Part shown: positions 1-9,165 of the stretch, piece after piece
Numbering within the stretch: position 1 is the stretch's first letter
Layout: the number at the start of each line of letters is the position of its first letter
Assembly (NCBI RefSeq): GCF_003096715.1
Contig: NZ_QEOL01000036.1
Coordinates: forward strand, 1 to 64,000
Reading direction: 5' to 3'
Length of the DNA stretch: 64,000 nucleotides
Source of the DNA: Paraburkholderia silvatlantica
GTDB lineage: Bacteria; Pseudomonadota; Gammaproteobacteria; Burkholderiales; Burkholderiaceae
The notes under the pieces: generated by a model
Told to the model about the DNA's origin: nothing
What the model saw: the letters and a program-made list of their open reading frames with translations, nothing else
Database searches by the model: none
Translations under genes and position numbers: made by a program

Positions 1-801
1 GCTTCATCACCTCGTCAAACATTCCTTCGTACCCGCCATCCTTGAACAGGCCGCCAGGTTACCAGGTTTGACGCACAAAGACCTTGAAAGGGCTGCCCAT
101 AAGACCCCATCTCAAGCAGCCGTTAATTTTGAGGAAAGCGACGACGTCCGCCACGTCGCTCTAAATACAAGCCGGCTGAATTTCAGCTAGGCAAACTACT
201 TGTTCGACGATGACGTGGTCAATAACGTGCGGAGAAACGTCCTGGGGCAAGACGACGTACCGCGCATTGGGGCGATCCGTTCTTCGACCAGAAGGGTATT
301 CGCTGTCGGCCGCGATCGCAAGATTCATCGATATGCTGTTCCCCTTGAACGAGGACACACGCATCGAAAGTGGACGCCGGAATGGAGCGCATCTCGTTCA
401 GTCGCAGACCGGTTTGGGCAGGAGGACGCCGTGCAGCGCGCTCATGCGTCTGTTGCATGGGTGTGCACAAGTCGACTGCGCTGGCTATTCAGAAAGGACC
501 GAATCAGGAGCCGCAGATTGCTGAGGCCTCGCTTTCGCAACTACGTGACGCGAGCTATCTTCTTCGAGCTGACTCTCAATCTGATCAGGCATGCCGACAA
601 AACTTGACGCCGCACTAACGGCTCTGAACAGATCCAGTTGTCGATGGACGCCATTGCCTTCAAGGACGACGAATCGATGCAAACGATCCAGCCAGTCAGC
701 AGAAACTCGCCGCGTGACGGTGTCGACCATCAGCCGCTAGAACCGGACTTGACCATATCTCCTCGGGGGCGTGTAATATAGTCGCCACTTCACATCATCT
801 G
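1..801. other. Gene-poor left edge, possible 3' end of a gene
   Basis: No convincing complete gene is seen. On the plus strand the frame starting at base 2 is open for 62 codons and closes at a TAG at 188-190. It could be the tail of a gene that begins before the window, but the peptide is not recognised. From 191 to 801 several overlapping short reading frames occur on both strands, with no start-site signal and no motif. This stretch is probably non-coding or decayed DNA, and no insertion-sequence ends were recognised. Confidence 0.35.
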
Positions 802-2652
802 ATGTGGTCATCTATGAATTGTAAAGAAATCGAAACGTCCAGCTATATGTCCTCGAAAATTAAAATCAGTCAAAGCACAAAGATTAGGGCCGATGGATTT
901 TTCGTTAATGTATTGATTGCGATTGGTGCAGTCATTGCAGCATGCGTGGTGCTGCAAACGATATTCTGGGAAACCAGAAATTTGTTTGTGGTGCCATGGT
1001 ACGACGACATGTTTGACCATACGCGTATGCATCATGCAATGGTTAGCTTGAAAGCGCTAATGTCCTATATGATCTCGCCGCACAATGAGCATCGCATTTT
1101 CACCACGCGCGCTATCTCGTTCCTTGACGAGCGTTTCCTGTCGGGTAGAGAATACGGGCAGGTTTTCATTACAAATTTATTGCAAATCGGCGCTGCGCTC
1201 ATTACATGGATTGTCTTTATAAAGAGTGGTATCTTCGAGAACCGCTATTTGAAATTAACCCTTTTGCCGACCATTTTTCTCTTCTTTGTTAATCCGAATT
1301 TTCTCTACACGCTAGTCATACCGTTTCAATTGCAATTTGGCTTCATGGCGTGCATATGTGTCACCTCGGCGTTCGTTGTAAGCCAGGCATCGTCGGTAGA
1401 AAGGCTCACAGATCGTGAGCAGATCAAGTTGGTTGGTACTCTACTTGCCCTCGCCTTGGTGGCGACATTTACGCTGGGAAACTCACCGGTCGTGCTGCTT
1501 GCTTCGGCCGCCACCGCGGTGGTACTTCGATGGAGGCGATCGATAACCGCAACCTTAATTCTTCTCGCTGTCGCTCACGTCGCGATTATGCTGGCCATCA
1601 CGCCAGCAACAGGTTCGCGGACCCATAACCCGATCCTGATCTTAAAGTTCTCGCTAATGTATCTCGGCGGAGCCTTCACGAGAGTCGATCCTTGGCCGGG
1701 TAATTTTCTAACGTGGAGCGACTCTCCTTACGTCGCCGCAATATGTGGGGCGTTTGTCCTCGCGACTGCTGTATGCTTCGCAATCGCTCGTTTCTTGCGT
1801 CCAGGACTCGGCGGTCGACTCGCAACTTTTGGGTTCATGCTTCTGACCGTCGTAATCATAACGAGCCTCGCGGGCGGCCTTGCTCGCGCTCAGTTCGGTA
1901 TATTGGAGGCGCTGAATAAGAAGTATGCATCTTTTTCTGCGCTTAGCTGGATAGGCGCTTACGCAGTGCTTACGGGTGTCGCTTTCAATACGCAAGGCCC
2001 CCGTAGGCGCTTTATTCCCACGTCAATAGCAATTGCACTTGCGTTTGTGCTCGCGTTGACTTTGAACGGAGCAAATCGCGAGGAGCGACTCTGGACAAAA
2101 GCTAGAAACACGACATGGGAAGCGGCATTGGCTGGATTCGTAGGGATTAATAACCGCGATGAACTTCACGTGTTGGACGACCGTGAAAGTGAAGTTCCGG
2201 AATACATGCGCTATGCTAGTATCCAGAACATCGGCATTTTCTCCTATTTCCCATTCCGCATAGGCGACGACGCAGCAGCATTTCTTTCAGCAAGAAGGGA
2301 AATCAGTTGCAAGGGCGAAGTGGAGTCGGTGAGTCCAGTCAGCGCGAATTCACCACGATATTTCAACGTGGCGGGATCTCCCGCTGCGATCGCCGGTTGG
2401 GCTTGGATGACCGACGAGCATAAACCGGCAACGACGGTGATAGCCATAGACGGGACAAATCACATTGTCGGAGCAGCGCGAAGCACCCGTCGAAGCGCAC
2501 GCGCCGAGGAGTGGTTAGCTCAAACTTTTGACCAAAATTTGGGTTGGTTTGGCTACGCGCGACCCGTGTCGTGGCAGGGCGTCAAATTCTACGCACTGTC
2601 AAGTTCCGGGAAACAATTCTGCGCACTAGGAACGCTGGGAAGCGTACGATAG
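802..2652 (+). CDS. Polytopic membrane protein, GT-C-like, with C-terminal soluble domain
   Basis: A 616-residue integral membrane protein. After a polar N-terminus the first membrane segment lies at about residues 34-56. A short acidic loop (WYDDMFD, about 66-72) and an HNEHR motif (94-98) follow, then many hydrophobic segments to about residue 420. The last 120 residues or so are soluble and beta-rich. An Asp-rich first loop followed by a polytopic body is typical of GT-C glycosyltransferases, but no named family was recognised. The 572-residue protein at 10786-12504 shares the Asp loop, the HNEHR motif and the C-terminal domain, so the two are paralogs. Base composition is visibly more AT-rich than the neighbours, which suggests recent acquisition. 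The start is uncertain: ATG codons at 802, 817 and 847 all lack a clear ribosome binding site. The role is inferred as transfer of a sugar from a lipid carrier. Confidence 0.75.
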   Translation: MWSSMNCKEIETSSYMSSKIKISQSTKIRADGFFVNVLIAIGAVIAACVVLQTIFWETRNLFVVPWYDDMFDHTRMHHAMVSLKALMSYMISPHNEHRIFTTRAISFLDERFLSGREYGQVFITNLLQIGAALITWIVFIKSGIFENRYLKLTLLPTIFLFFVNPNFLYTLVIPFQLQFGFMACICVTSAFVVSQASSVERLTDREQIKLVGTLLALALVATFTLGNSPVVLLASAATAVVLRWRRSITATLILLAVAHVAIMLAITPATGSRTHNPILILKFSLMYLGGAFTRVDPWPGNFLTWSDSPYVAAICGAFVLATAVCFAIARFLRPGLGGRLATFGFMLLTVVIITSLAGGLARAQFGILEALNKKYASFSALSWIGAYAVLTGVAFNTQGPRRRFIPTSIAIALAFVLALTLNGANREERLWTKARNTTWEAALAGFVGINNRDELHVLDDRESEVPEYMRYASIQNIGIFSYFPFRIGDDAAAFLSARREISCKGEVESVSPVSANSPRYFNVAGSPAAIAGWAWMTDEHKPATTVIAIDGTNHIVGAARSTRRSARAEEWLAQTFDQNLGWFGYARPVSWQGVKFYALSSSGKQFCALGTLGSVR

Positions 2653-2658
2653 TGAGCA

Positions 2659-2694
2659 CGCGCATACGCGTGCCGACCTGCACGCGTATGCGCG
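2659..2694. terminator. Perfect 14-bp inverted repeat, 8-nt loop
   Basis: The arms 2659-2672 and 2681-2694 are exact reverse complements around an 8-nt loop, starting 7 bp after the stop of the 802-2652 gene. There is no T-run, so this is a stem-loop that could end or protect the transcript rather than a classic intrinsic terminator. Confidence 0.4.
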
Positions 2695-3075
2695 ATCTCG
2701 AATTATGGTGCCGACGTCTGTGGAGCTCAACTACCTGTAATTATCCAGGCTGCCAGATGCATCCGAATAGCTCAAAACTGGCGAGGTGTCGAGGATCCCT
2801 TCCACGCGACGCGAGGACGCTCGCAGTCCCTGACAAGCTGCTCGTACCCAATCCCACCGATGGCGTGTCGCTCGCGTCGTATCAGACGTTGTCGGTGGGA
2901 ATCTCGCCGAAGGTATCGGCCACTTCTTTGCGATCCAGCGACTCAACCATACAAGTTGGGAGCTATCTGGTGCTATCGGAGAGGTCACTACGCATACTTC
3001 TGGATGGTGACAGTCGAGTTCCAGATGACGCTTGGTTCAGAATTCAACCGGCCGCTTCCGTTACAGACCACGAAA
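2695..3075. other. Intergenic, no gene supported
   Basis: This stretch lies between the converging genes 802-2652 and 3076-4278. Open frames on both strands overlap one another and show no family motif. Nothing else is recognised. Confidence 0.5.
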
Positions 3076-4278
3076 CTACCGTCTGAATATCCGGCGCCAC
3101 TTCGGCACGGCTTTGGTCTGGACAAGTGCTTGATTTAACTTCTCCAACTGCGCATACCGCTCAAATGCAAGCGTCTGCGTCGTTGTTAATGCCGCCTGGG
3201 TTGTTGCGAGTGCTTGCTGTAGCGTGCTTATTTGCGTGTGTCGCTCCAGCGCGAGCCTCTGCTGCTGCTCCAATGCTGCTTGGGTTGTCCCGAGCCGCTC
3301 CGAAACAGCCTGTACTATCTCTATAAAAGTCCGAGAAAACAGATGATCGAGCGTGACCTGCCAGATAGACTCTTGGTGGGGTGGCTCTACATCTCCAATT
3401 CCGGTCCAGTCGCCAAACACGTGTTCCTCAGGAACAGCTTCAACAAGCGTGGCAAGCGGAAAGCGATTGGCAAGCTCGAGATTGCCGGCTGCGAACTGCT
3501 GAATCAAATGGCGCCGCGTTCTAAAGTCCATACGCGGGTGCGCTGGAAGCGGCTGAGCGATTAGTTCAATCGCTCGCTCCTCTGCATCCGACAATGCCCG
3601 TTGCATCTGCGCGTGATAGAAATTCTTCAACGATTCGACGATCGGAAGTGATTCGTTGACCCGGCATTCTTCGACCGAGTGATCGGCCGGCCATTCGATC
3701 GCGGAGAGAAAATCGGGCAGTGCACCAGACGTACGTATTGAGTCGTATGAGCGGACGTCGACATCAATGTTGTGAACTCGATCCAGAACGTCAATTAGCC
3801 GCCGGTAATCGAGTGGGAACTCCGCCAGATCTTCGTGAATGCGCGCAAATGCGTACGGTGAAAATCCCAGGCGAAATCGGCTCTTTAACCGTTCGAGATA
3901 GTTGCTTTCGATGAAATCGGGCTGGCGTCGCAGATACAGGATCACGGTCACGCGATCAGCGACAGTCAGTATGCGATCGACGAACCGCTGAAATCCTTGA
4001 GTGTTGCGCCACAGCATATGCGTGAATTCTTCACTCGAAAGGATGATGTGGTGCGGAATGAGGGCAATCTCGTCAATCAGCGAGTCGGCCAGCGCTTCAT
4101 ACTCACTCAAGGACGCAGCAACAGCGAAGCCGTGATGTCCGGAATCTGGCGTCCATTTACCTGAATTAGGAAAGTAAAAACCCGCCTTCGACAACAACGA
4201 CGGCACTTGGGCCAGCGACCGTTGAATTGAGGAGGTACCTGTCTTATGGGTCCCAATATGTAGAAAGCATCGGCGCAT
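3076..4278 (-). CDS. Sulfotransferase-superfamily protein with C-terminal coiled-coil repeats
   Basis: A 400-residue protein. Near the N-terminus it has the nucleotide-binding P-loop of sulfotransferases, HIGTHKTGTSS (residues 7-17), which holds the 5'-phosphosulfate of PAPS. Inference: it adds sulfate to a surface glycan. The C-terminus carries two 28-residue copies of a TTQAAL...LA-ER-Q unit (bases 3205-3288 and 3121-3204), predicted to be coiled coil, and ends with a basic KWRRIFRR tail. ATG 4278 is chosen because the P-loop then sits at the usual distance from the N-terminus; an in-frame TTG at 4308 would add 10 residues. A second sulfotransferase (33094-34278) and two APS kinases (17590-18195, 20751-21353) in this window would supply the cofactor. 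The actual acceptor is unknown. Confidence 0.75.
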   Translation of the reverse strand: MRRCFLHIGTHKTGTSSIQRSLAQVPSLLSKAGFYFPNSGKWTPDSGHHGFAVAASLSEYEALADSLIDEIALIPHHIILSSEEFTHMLWRNTQGFQRFVDRILTVADRVTVILYLRRQPDFIESNYLERLKSRFRLGFSPYAFARIHEDLAEFPLDYRRLIDVLDRVHNIDVDVRSYDSIRTSGALPDFLSAIEWPADHSVEECRVNESLPIVESLKNFYHAQMQRALSDAEERAIELIAQPLPAHPRMDFRTRRHLIQQFAAGNLELANRFPLATLVEAVPEEHVFGDWTGIGDVEPPHQESIWQVTLDHLFSRTFIEIVQAVSERLGTTQAALEQQQRLALERHTQISTLQQALATTQAALTTTQTLAFERYAQLEKLNQALVQTKAVPKWRRIFRR

Positions 4279-4404
4279 GTGTGCAAGGCTGTCGACTAGT
4301 TGGCGCAAGAGTGGGCTTGCAAGGGAGACCGGGTAAATGTACTCCCGATAGAGGTACCGGATAGCGCGCGGTGCCGCGAGGCGCTAACACGCGCACACGC
4401 AGCC

Positions 4405-4830
4405 TCAATGCCTGAAACTAAGCTTCTTATGCCCGATATAGCTGCTGAACACCGGCACAACGACTCCAACCAGGTGCGCAATATCGCGGTCGTGCCACGT
4501 CATACCTAGCTTGGGAAACACGTAATACGCCAGCCCCACGCTCACCGCCCACGTTTGCGCCACGGCCACGAGATTGACCAGCGTGAAAAAGAACACCGAG
4601 CGATGCGTCGACTGCTTGCTTTCCGTGAACACGAACATCTTCGCGAGCACGAACGCCGTGATCATCCCAGCGATGTACGCCACCACGATGGCCGCTGAGT
4701 AAGGCATCCACAGGTTGAACAGGATGCGGCTGCTCCAGTTCACGGCAGCCGCAAAGCCGCCGGTGAGCAGGAACATCAGAAAGTTCTTCGACACAAAGCC
4801 GCTGCGGACCATCGCGTGCGCTCTCGTCAT
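4405..4830 (-). CDS. gtrA: GtrA-family membrane protein
   Basis: A 141-residue protein with four hydrophobic segments and the GtrA signature: FLLTGGFAAAVNW near the N-terminus, FVLAKMFVF in the middle, and GHKKLSFRH at the end. GtrA proteins are small membrane proteins thought to flip polyprenyl-phosphate-linked sugars across the inner membrane. The ATG overlaps the stop of the upstream oxidoreductase by 4 bp (ATGA), so the two are probably translationally coupled. With the DprE1/DprE2/UbiA genes in the same run, a role as flippase for a polyprenyl-phosphoryl pentose is a reasonable inference. Confidence 0.85.
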   Translation of the reverse strand: MTRAHAMVRSGFVSKNFLMFLLTGGFAAAVNWSSRILFNLWMPYSAAIVVAYIAGMITAFVLAKMFVFTESKQSTHRSVFFFTLVNLVAVAQTWAVSVGLAYYVFPKLGMTWHDRDIAHLVGVVVPVFSSYIGHKKLSFRH

Positions 4831-6110
4831 ACCATCCTCGCCATCTTGCGCGACAGCCCGATACTCTCGGAAATGCCGCGATCTTCAGGGTAGTAATACG
4901 ACGTGTCAGCAACGAGCAGACCTTCCACCGGCAACTGGATCGGCGGCAGCCGATCAAGATAGCCCGGCTCGCAGATCGGCTGCGCGAAGCGGTACCGGCT
5001 TGCACGCACGTCGATGAAGTCATCCGCGGTCAGCGCGGGGTTGATCTTCATGAGGTAGCGCTTGACCTTGTCGATGAATGCCGAGTCCGGTTCCTGATAC
5101 TTCGGATGCTCGCCGGGCACGTAGAACGGTACATACACGACATGGTCGTCAAGCGGCCGCAGATTCGTGTACTCGACGATGCCGGGAATATCCATTTCCG
5201 GATCGTTCGTGTTGAGCCAGAAGTTTTCGGTCACGCGCTTCTTGAGCTTCGCGATCACGCACACCACCGCGACGTTCTTCTTGCTGCGGAACGCCTCAAG
5301 AATGTCCGTCGGCAGATCGGGCATCACGCCCGCCACATAGGGCAGCGGAATCGTGCTGATTACCTTGTCGAATGCGTGGAACTCACCACCCGCTTCAATG
5401 CCCTTGACCTTGCCACTTTCGATCACCACTTTCTGCGCGGGCACGCCGAGCCGGAACTCGCCGCCATGCGCCTCGATGTAGCTGCGCATGCCGTTCAGGA
5501 GCGTGTCCGAACCCCCTTCGAGATAACCCAGCTTTTCGCGGAAGAGGTCGTAGCGCGAACGTCCGATACGGCGAATGCGGCTCCAGATCCACGCAGCAGA
5601 AAGGTTGTACGCGTAGTCGTAGAACTTGTAGTCGAACAAGCGCCGCCAGAGCACCTCCCATGCCTCTTCGCCAATCCAGCGTCGAATCCAGATCGTGGCT
5701 TCGACATGATCGAGGGGCTTCCAGTCGTTGCGCTTCGTCGAGAGAAACGCATGGAGTCCGTACCGAAACTTCGCGCTCAGGCTCAAACCCTTGAACTTGA
5801 GCAGTGCCATGGGATTCCCCCAAGGCTGCACGCGCCCCTGGTAGAAGTAGCCCATCTTCGTCTCGCGCCACTTCATCTTGTCTTCGATGCCAAGCTCACG
5901 CAGCACCTCGAAGAACGCGTGATCAGAAATCGCGTGGAAATGGTAGTAACGCTCGATGGACAGACCACCGAAGTCGAAGCAGGCCGCCATACCGCCCACG
6001 CGGTCGTCGGCCTCGAAGATGATGGGCTTGCGGCCGTCCTTGACCAGTTGGTAGGCAGCGCCAAGACCCATTGGTCCCGCGCCGAGCACGGCGATGCGTT
6101 CAGTACTCAT
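4827..6110 (-). CDS. FAD-dependent amine-oxidase-like oxidoreductase
   Basis: A 427-residue protein opening with a Rossmann FAD-binding motif, VLGAGPMGLGAAY (about residues 8-20), then EADDRVGGM where the ribose of FAD is bound. This layout is that of the flavin amine oxidase/phytoene desaturase/protoporphyrinogen oxidase superfamily, often annotated as NAD(P)-binding protein in polysaccharide clusters. The closest functional analogy may be UDP-galactopyranose mutase-like or desaturase-like enzymes, but the substrate cannot be read from sequence. It lies 6 bp downstream of the epimerase at 6117-7055 and overlaps gtrA by 4 bp, so it belongs to the same operon. Confidence 0.8.
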   Translation of the reverse strand: MSTERIAVLGAGPMGLGAAYQLVKDGRKPIIFEADDRVGGMAACFDFGGLSIERYYHFHAISDHAFFEVLRELGIEDKMKWRETKMGYFYQGRVQPWGNPMALLKFKGLSLSAKFRYGLHAFLSTKRNDWKPLDHVEATIWIRRWIGEEAWEVLWRRLFDYKFYDYAYNLSAAWIWSRIRRIGRSRYDLFREKLGYLEGGSDTLLNGMRSYIEAHGGEFRLGVPAQKVVIESGKVKGIEAGGEFHAFDKVISTIPLPYVAGVMPDLPTDILEAFRSKKNVAVVCVIAKLKKRVTENFWLNTNDPEMDIPGIVEYTNLRPLDDHVVYVPFYVPGEHPKYQEPDSAFIDKVKRYLMKINPALTADDFIDVRASRYRFAQPICEPGYLDRLPPIQLPVEGLLVADTSYYYPEDRGISESIGLSRKMARMV

Positions 6111-6116
6111 GTGTCT

Positions 6117-7055
6117 TCAGAATTCCAGGGCGATGTGGCTGTAGGTCGGATCGTTGAACGTCTCGTCCATGGCTTTGGCGAACGGCGTGGCGCGAATGCC
6201 GAAGATGCCTTCCCAATCGATCACCTCGAACTCATCGCCGGCGGTCAGCGCCTTGAGCTGATCGGCCGTAAACGGCGGGTTCTTGTCGAACACGGCGTAG
6301 ATCTTCAGCAGCACATAAAAGAGGCCGTAGGGAATGCGTACGATCGCGCAGCGTGCGCGCGTCGCGCGCTTGATCTGCCGGATGATGTCGATGTAATCGA
6401 CGCGCTCCAGGCCGCTGATATTGAACGCCTGCCCCTTGATGCGCGAATCGATGCTGCTGATGATGACGTTGCAGAAGTCGCCAACGTAGAGCGGCTGGCG
6501 CATGTACCTGCCGCTGCCCGGAATCGGGAACACGGGCACGCGGTGCATGAAGCGCGAGAGCCAGCCAAGGTGCTTGCGGTCGAACCAGCCGAACATGAGC
6601 GTCGGGCGCAGCACGACACAATTGATGCCCGATGCCACGACGATCTCTTCCTGTTCGCGCTTGGTCTGCGTGTACCAGTCGTCGGCCACCGAGTTCACTA
6701 CCGACGAGCTGATATGTACGGTGTGGGGAATGCGGTATTGCTTGATGACGTCGAGCACGTGGCGCGTTGCCACGATGTTGTTGCGCACGAAAGGTTCGTG
6801 GGTCGGCGCACCGATCTGCGCCTGCAACATGACTACGACGTCGGCGCCCTCGAAGTGCCTGGCCCACTCACCGGGTTCCGCAAGATCCGCATAGATCGCC
6901 GTGATGTCCGGATGAACCTGGCGCAGGACTTCGAGGTTGGCTTTGTGCTTGTCGAGCACAACGAGATTGGTGTATCCACGCGCCTTGAGCCGGGCGACCA
7001 GATTTTGTCCGACCAAACCGGCGCCGCCAGGAAGAATGATGCGAGTCTGATTCAT
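6117..7055 (-). CDS. NAD-dependent epimerase/dehydratase (extended SDR)
   Basis: A 312-residue extended SDR with the GGAGLVG dinucleotide motif at residues 10-16, the HISSS strand carrying the catalytic Ser, and a YxxxK pair (WYTQTK) in the middle. Family members epimerise, dehydrate or reduce nucleotide sugars. It sits between the DprE2-like gene (53 bp upstream) and the FAD oxidoreductase (6 bp downstream) on the same strand, so it is probably part of one transcription unit for an activated sugar. The exact substrate is unknown. Confidence 0.8.
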   Translation of the reverse strand: MNQTRIILPGGAGLVGQNLVARLKARGYTNLVVLDKHKANLEVLRQVHPDITAIYADLAEPGEWARHFEGADVVVMLQAQIGAPTHEPFVRNNIVATRHVLDVIKQYRIPHTVHISSSVVNSVADDWYTQTKREQEEIVVASGINCVVLRPTLMFGWFDRKHLGWLSRFMHRVPVFPIPGSGRYMRQPLYVGDFCNVIISSIDSRIKGQAFNISGLERVDYIDIIRQIKRATRARCAIVRIPYGLFYVLLKIYAVFDKNPPFTADQLKALTAGDEFEVIDWEGIFGIRATPFAKAMDETFNDPTYSHIALEF

Positions 7056-7108
7056 GCGTTAGCGATTGATTAAATGGATGCCCTACGTGAACTGCCGCTT
7101 GCGTGCCC

Positions 7109-7849
7109 TCAAAGCGACGCCCGTTTGAACACGAATTTTGGAACCGACCTGATGATCAACATGATCAGAGACCAGAACCAGGGCGTGTAGAGAACGTCCC
7201 TGTTCTTCTCGACGGCGCGCGTAATGTCGGCGGCCACCTTGTCCGGGGTTGCAACGAGCGGACCGGGCAGCGGCAGACCCGCGGTCATCGGCGTGGCGAC
7301 GAAACCCGGCTTGATCGTGACGACATGCCCGCCCACCTTGAAAAGACGGGCGTTCAGACCCTCGCAGAATGCCGAGAGCGCGGCCTTCGCGCTGCCGTAG
7401 AGATAGTTCGACGGCCGCCCGCGATCGCCCGCAACGGACGAAATGACGGCGATCGTACCATGGCGCTGGGACTCGACCAGATTCGCGATCGGCGTGAGCA
7501 GCCCGATGATGGAGGTGACGTTGGTGTTGAATTCACGCATTGCCACCGCTGGGTCGGCCTGGCACTGTGCCTGATCGGGCAGGGTACCGGGCGCGACGAG
7601 CACGATATCGAGCGTGCCCAGCTCGGCCTCGCAGCGTGCCAGCATGGCTGCGTGCTGGTCGACGTCGTTGACGTCGAGTTCATGGCACGTTGCCGCTTTG
7701 GCGCCACGCGCGATGAGGTCGTCGGCAACCTGCTGCATCCGCTCTACGCTGCGTGCGACGAGAAAGAAACTCGCGCCTTGCGCAGCCCAGCGACGGGCAC
7801 ATGCCGTCGCGATGGCCGAGGTCGCACCTACGATCAGGATATTTTTCAT
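7109..7849 (-). CDS. DprE2-like SDR (polyprenyl-phosphoryl-keto-pentose reductase)
   Basis: A 246-residue classical SDR: nucleotide motif VGATSAIA (residues 7-14), catalytic Ser near 138, and Tyr151 and Lys155 in YGSAK. ATG 7849 is chosen because it starts directly before the first beta strand and overlaps the upstream DprE1-like stop by 4 bp; longer readings run into that gene. In mycobacteria DprE2 reduces the 2'-keto intermediate made by DprE1, giving decaprenyl-phosphoryl-arabinose. Order and coupling with the DprE1-like and UbiA-like genes support the same chemistry here, though the final sugar is not proved. Confidence 0.85.
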   Translation of the reverse strand: MKNILIVGATSAIATACARRWAAQGASFFLVARSVERMQQVADDLIARGAKAATCHELDVNDVDQHAAMLARCEAELGTLDIVLVAPGTLPDQAQCQADPAVAMREFNTNVTSIIGLLTPIANLVESQRHGTIAVISSVAGDRGRPSNYLYGSAKAALSAFCEGLNARLFKVGGHVVTIKPGFVATPMTAGLPLPGPLVATPDKVAADITRAVEKNRDVLYTPWFWSLIMLIIRSVPKFVFKRASL

Positions 7850-9162
7850 GTTCGTGTCGTTCGTTCCCAAAACCGTGAAAGCATCGCTGGATCCCGAAGG
7901 GACTCCAGTTGCTGCCATTGCGGATAGGCGGCCCGGAAATCCTCGCCTGACATGTGCGCGTCCTTCGCCGGATAGAGTCGGCCGTGCGCCTCTCTCACGA
8001 TCGCGTCGAGACGCGCGAAGAGCCGCGCGTTTTGCGCATCGCGCTGCGGAAAGTCGAGTGCGAGCGAAGTGCCCTCGCGCGGAAACGACAGGAGCCCCGG
8101 CGAGGCGATATCGCCACAGCGCTTGAGCACAGCGAGAAAGGAGCCCGTGCCGCTTGTCGCGATGGCCTCGAGAATTTCGCGGATGGCGTCGCGCGCGGCT
8201 TCGGGCGGCACGACGCACTGGTACTGCTGAAAGCCCTTACGCCCGTAAATCCGGTTCCACTCGAGCAGACTGTCGAGCGGGTAGAAGTAAGCGTCGTAGC
8301 TCACTTTCGCGCGCCTCTCGCCGCTGCGCTGACGGTGGTAGTACGCGCCGTTGAATGCACGCAAGGTGAGCGAGTTGAAGATCGGAACGGGCAGCGTCAT
8401 CGGGACCGTCCGCTTCTTGCGGCGGTCGACTTCGAGCGGGCCGCCTCTTGCGTGGTCGCCGACCATGAAGATGCCGCGCCCAAGCGTCGAACCGCGGCTC
8501 TGGCAGTCCACCCATGCCACGCTGTACTCGTGCAGCGGGTCGAGGCGTTCCGAAAGCGCGAAGAATTCGTCGAGGTTCGAAAAGCGGATGTTCGTCACGT
8601 CGATCAGGCTGGACCGGATCGGCATGAGCTGGATTTCCGCCCAAAGGATCAGCCCCGTGAGGCCGAGTCCTCCGATCGTGGCTGCGTAAAAATCCGCGTG
8701 CGCGTCCGGTGCGCATTCGAGCAGCGTACCGTCGCTGCGCGCCAGTCCAAAGCGGCGCACATGGCGGCCAAACGTGCCGCGCACGTGGTGATTCTTGCCG
8801 TGGACGTCGTTGGCAATCGCACCACCCAGCGTCGCGTATTTGGTGCCGGGGGTGACGGGCAGCATCCAGCCACGTGGAATGGCGACCTCGAGGATCTGCT
8901 CCAGCGTGACGCCCGGCTCTGCGCGCAAGACGCCGGTTGTCCAGTCCGCCGCGATCAGGCGATCGAGCGGCAGGGTCTGCAGCACGTGGTCCGAGGCGGC
9001 AAGGCAACTGTCGCCGTAGCTGCGTCCATTGCCGAATGCGAGCGCGTTGCCGTTTGCCGCTATCACCTCGCGCCAGGTCGCGGCCGCGCGGTCACGCCAC
9101 GTGATTCCATGTACCTGTTGTGGATGGGCAGGATAGCGGCCCCAGGATAGCACCGTACCCAT
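7846..9162 (-). CDS. DprE1-like FAD-dependent oxidase
   Basis: A 438-residue FAD-linked oxidase of the VAO fold. Visible signatures are GNGRSYGD (44-51) in the FAD pyrophosphate loop, TPGTKYATLGGAIANDVHG followed by KNHH (about 104-126), and a C-terminal RLYPAKD with Lys400 matching the catalytic-site Lys418 of Mycobacterium tuberculosis DprE1. The known reaction oxidises the 2'-OH of decaprenyl-phosphoryl-ribose to a ketone. The residue aligned with Cys387, the covalent target of benzothiazinones, is Ala368 here (SLALDFP against NICVDFP as I remember it). It is coupled to the DprE2-like gene by ATGA and follows the UbiA-like gene after 3 bp. Confidence 0.87.
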   Translation of the reverse strand: MGTVLSWGRYPAHPQQVHGITWRDRAAATWREVIAANGNALAFGNGRSYGDSCLAASDHVLQTLPLDRLIAADWTTGVLRAEPGVTLEQILEVAIPRGWMLPVTPGTKYATLGGAIANDVHGKNHHVRGTFGRHVRRFGLARSDGTLLECAPDAHADFYAATIGGLGLTGLILWAEIQLMPIRSSLIDVTNIRFSNLDEFFALSERLDPLHEYSVAWVDCQSRGSTLGRGIFMVGDHARGGPLEVDRRKKRTVPMTLPVPIFNSLTLRAFNGAYYHRQRSGERRAKVSYDAYFYPLDSLLEWNRIYGRKGFQQYQCVVPPEAARDAIREILEAIATSGTGSFLAVLKRCGDIASPGLLSFPREGTSLALDFPQRDAQNARLFARLDAIVREAHGRLYPAKDAHMSGEDFRAAYPQWQQLESLRDPAMLSRFWERTTRT

Positions 9163-9165
9163 CGA

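Noticed and set aside
200..730. Several overlapping frames on both strands at the left edge
   Set aside because: Mutually overlapping, no ribosome site and no recognisable motif; kept only as an uncertain region.
5106..7073. A 655-codon plus-strand frame over the oxidoreductase and epimerase genes
   Set aside because: It is antisense to two clear enzymes and contains only low-complexity Arg/His/Val sequence.
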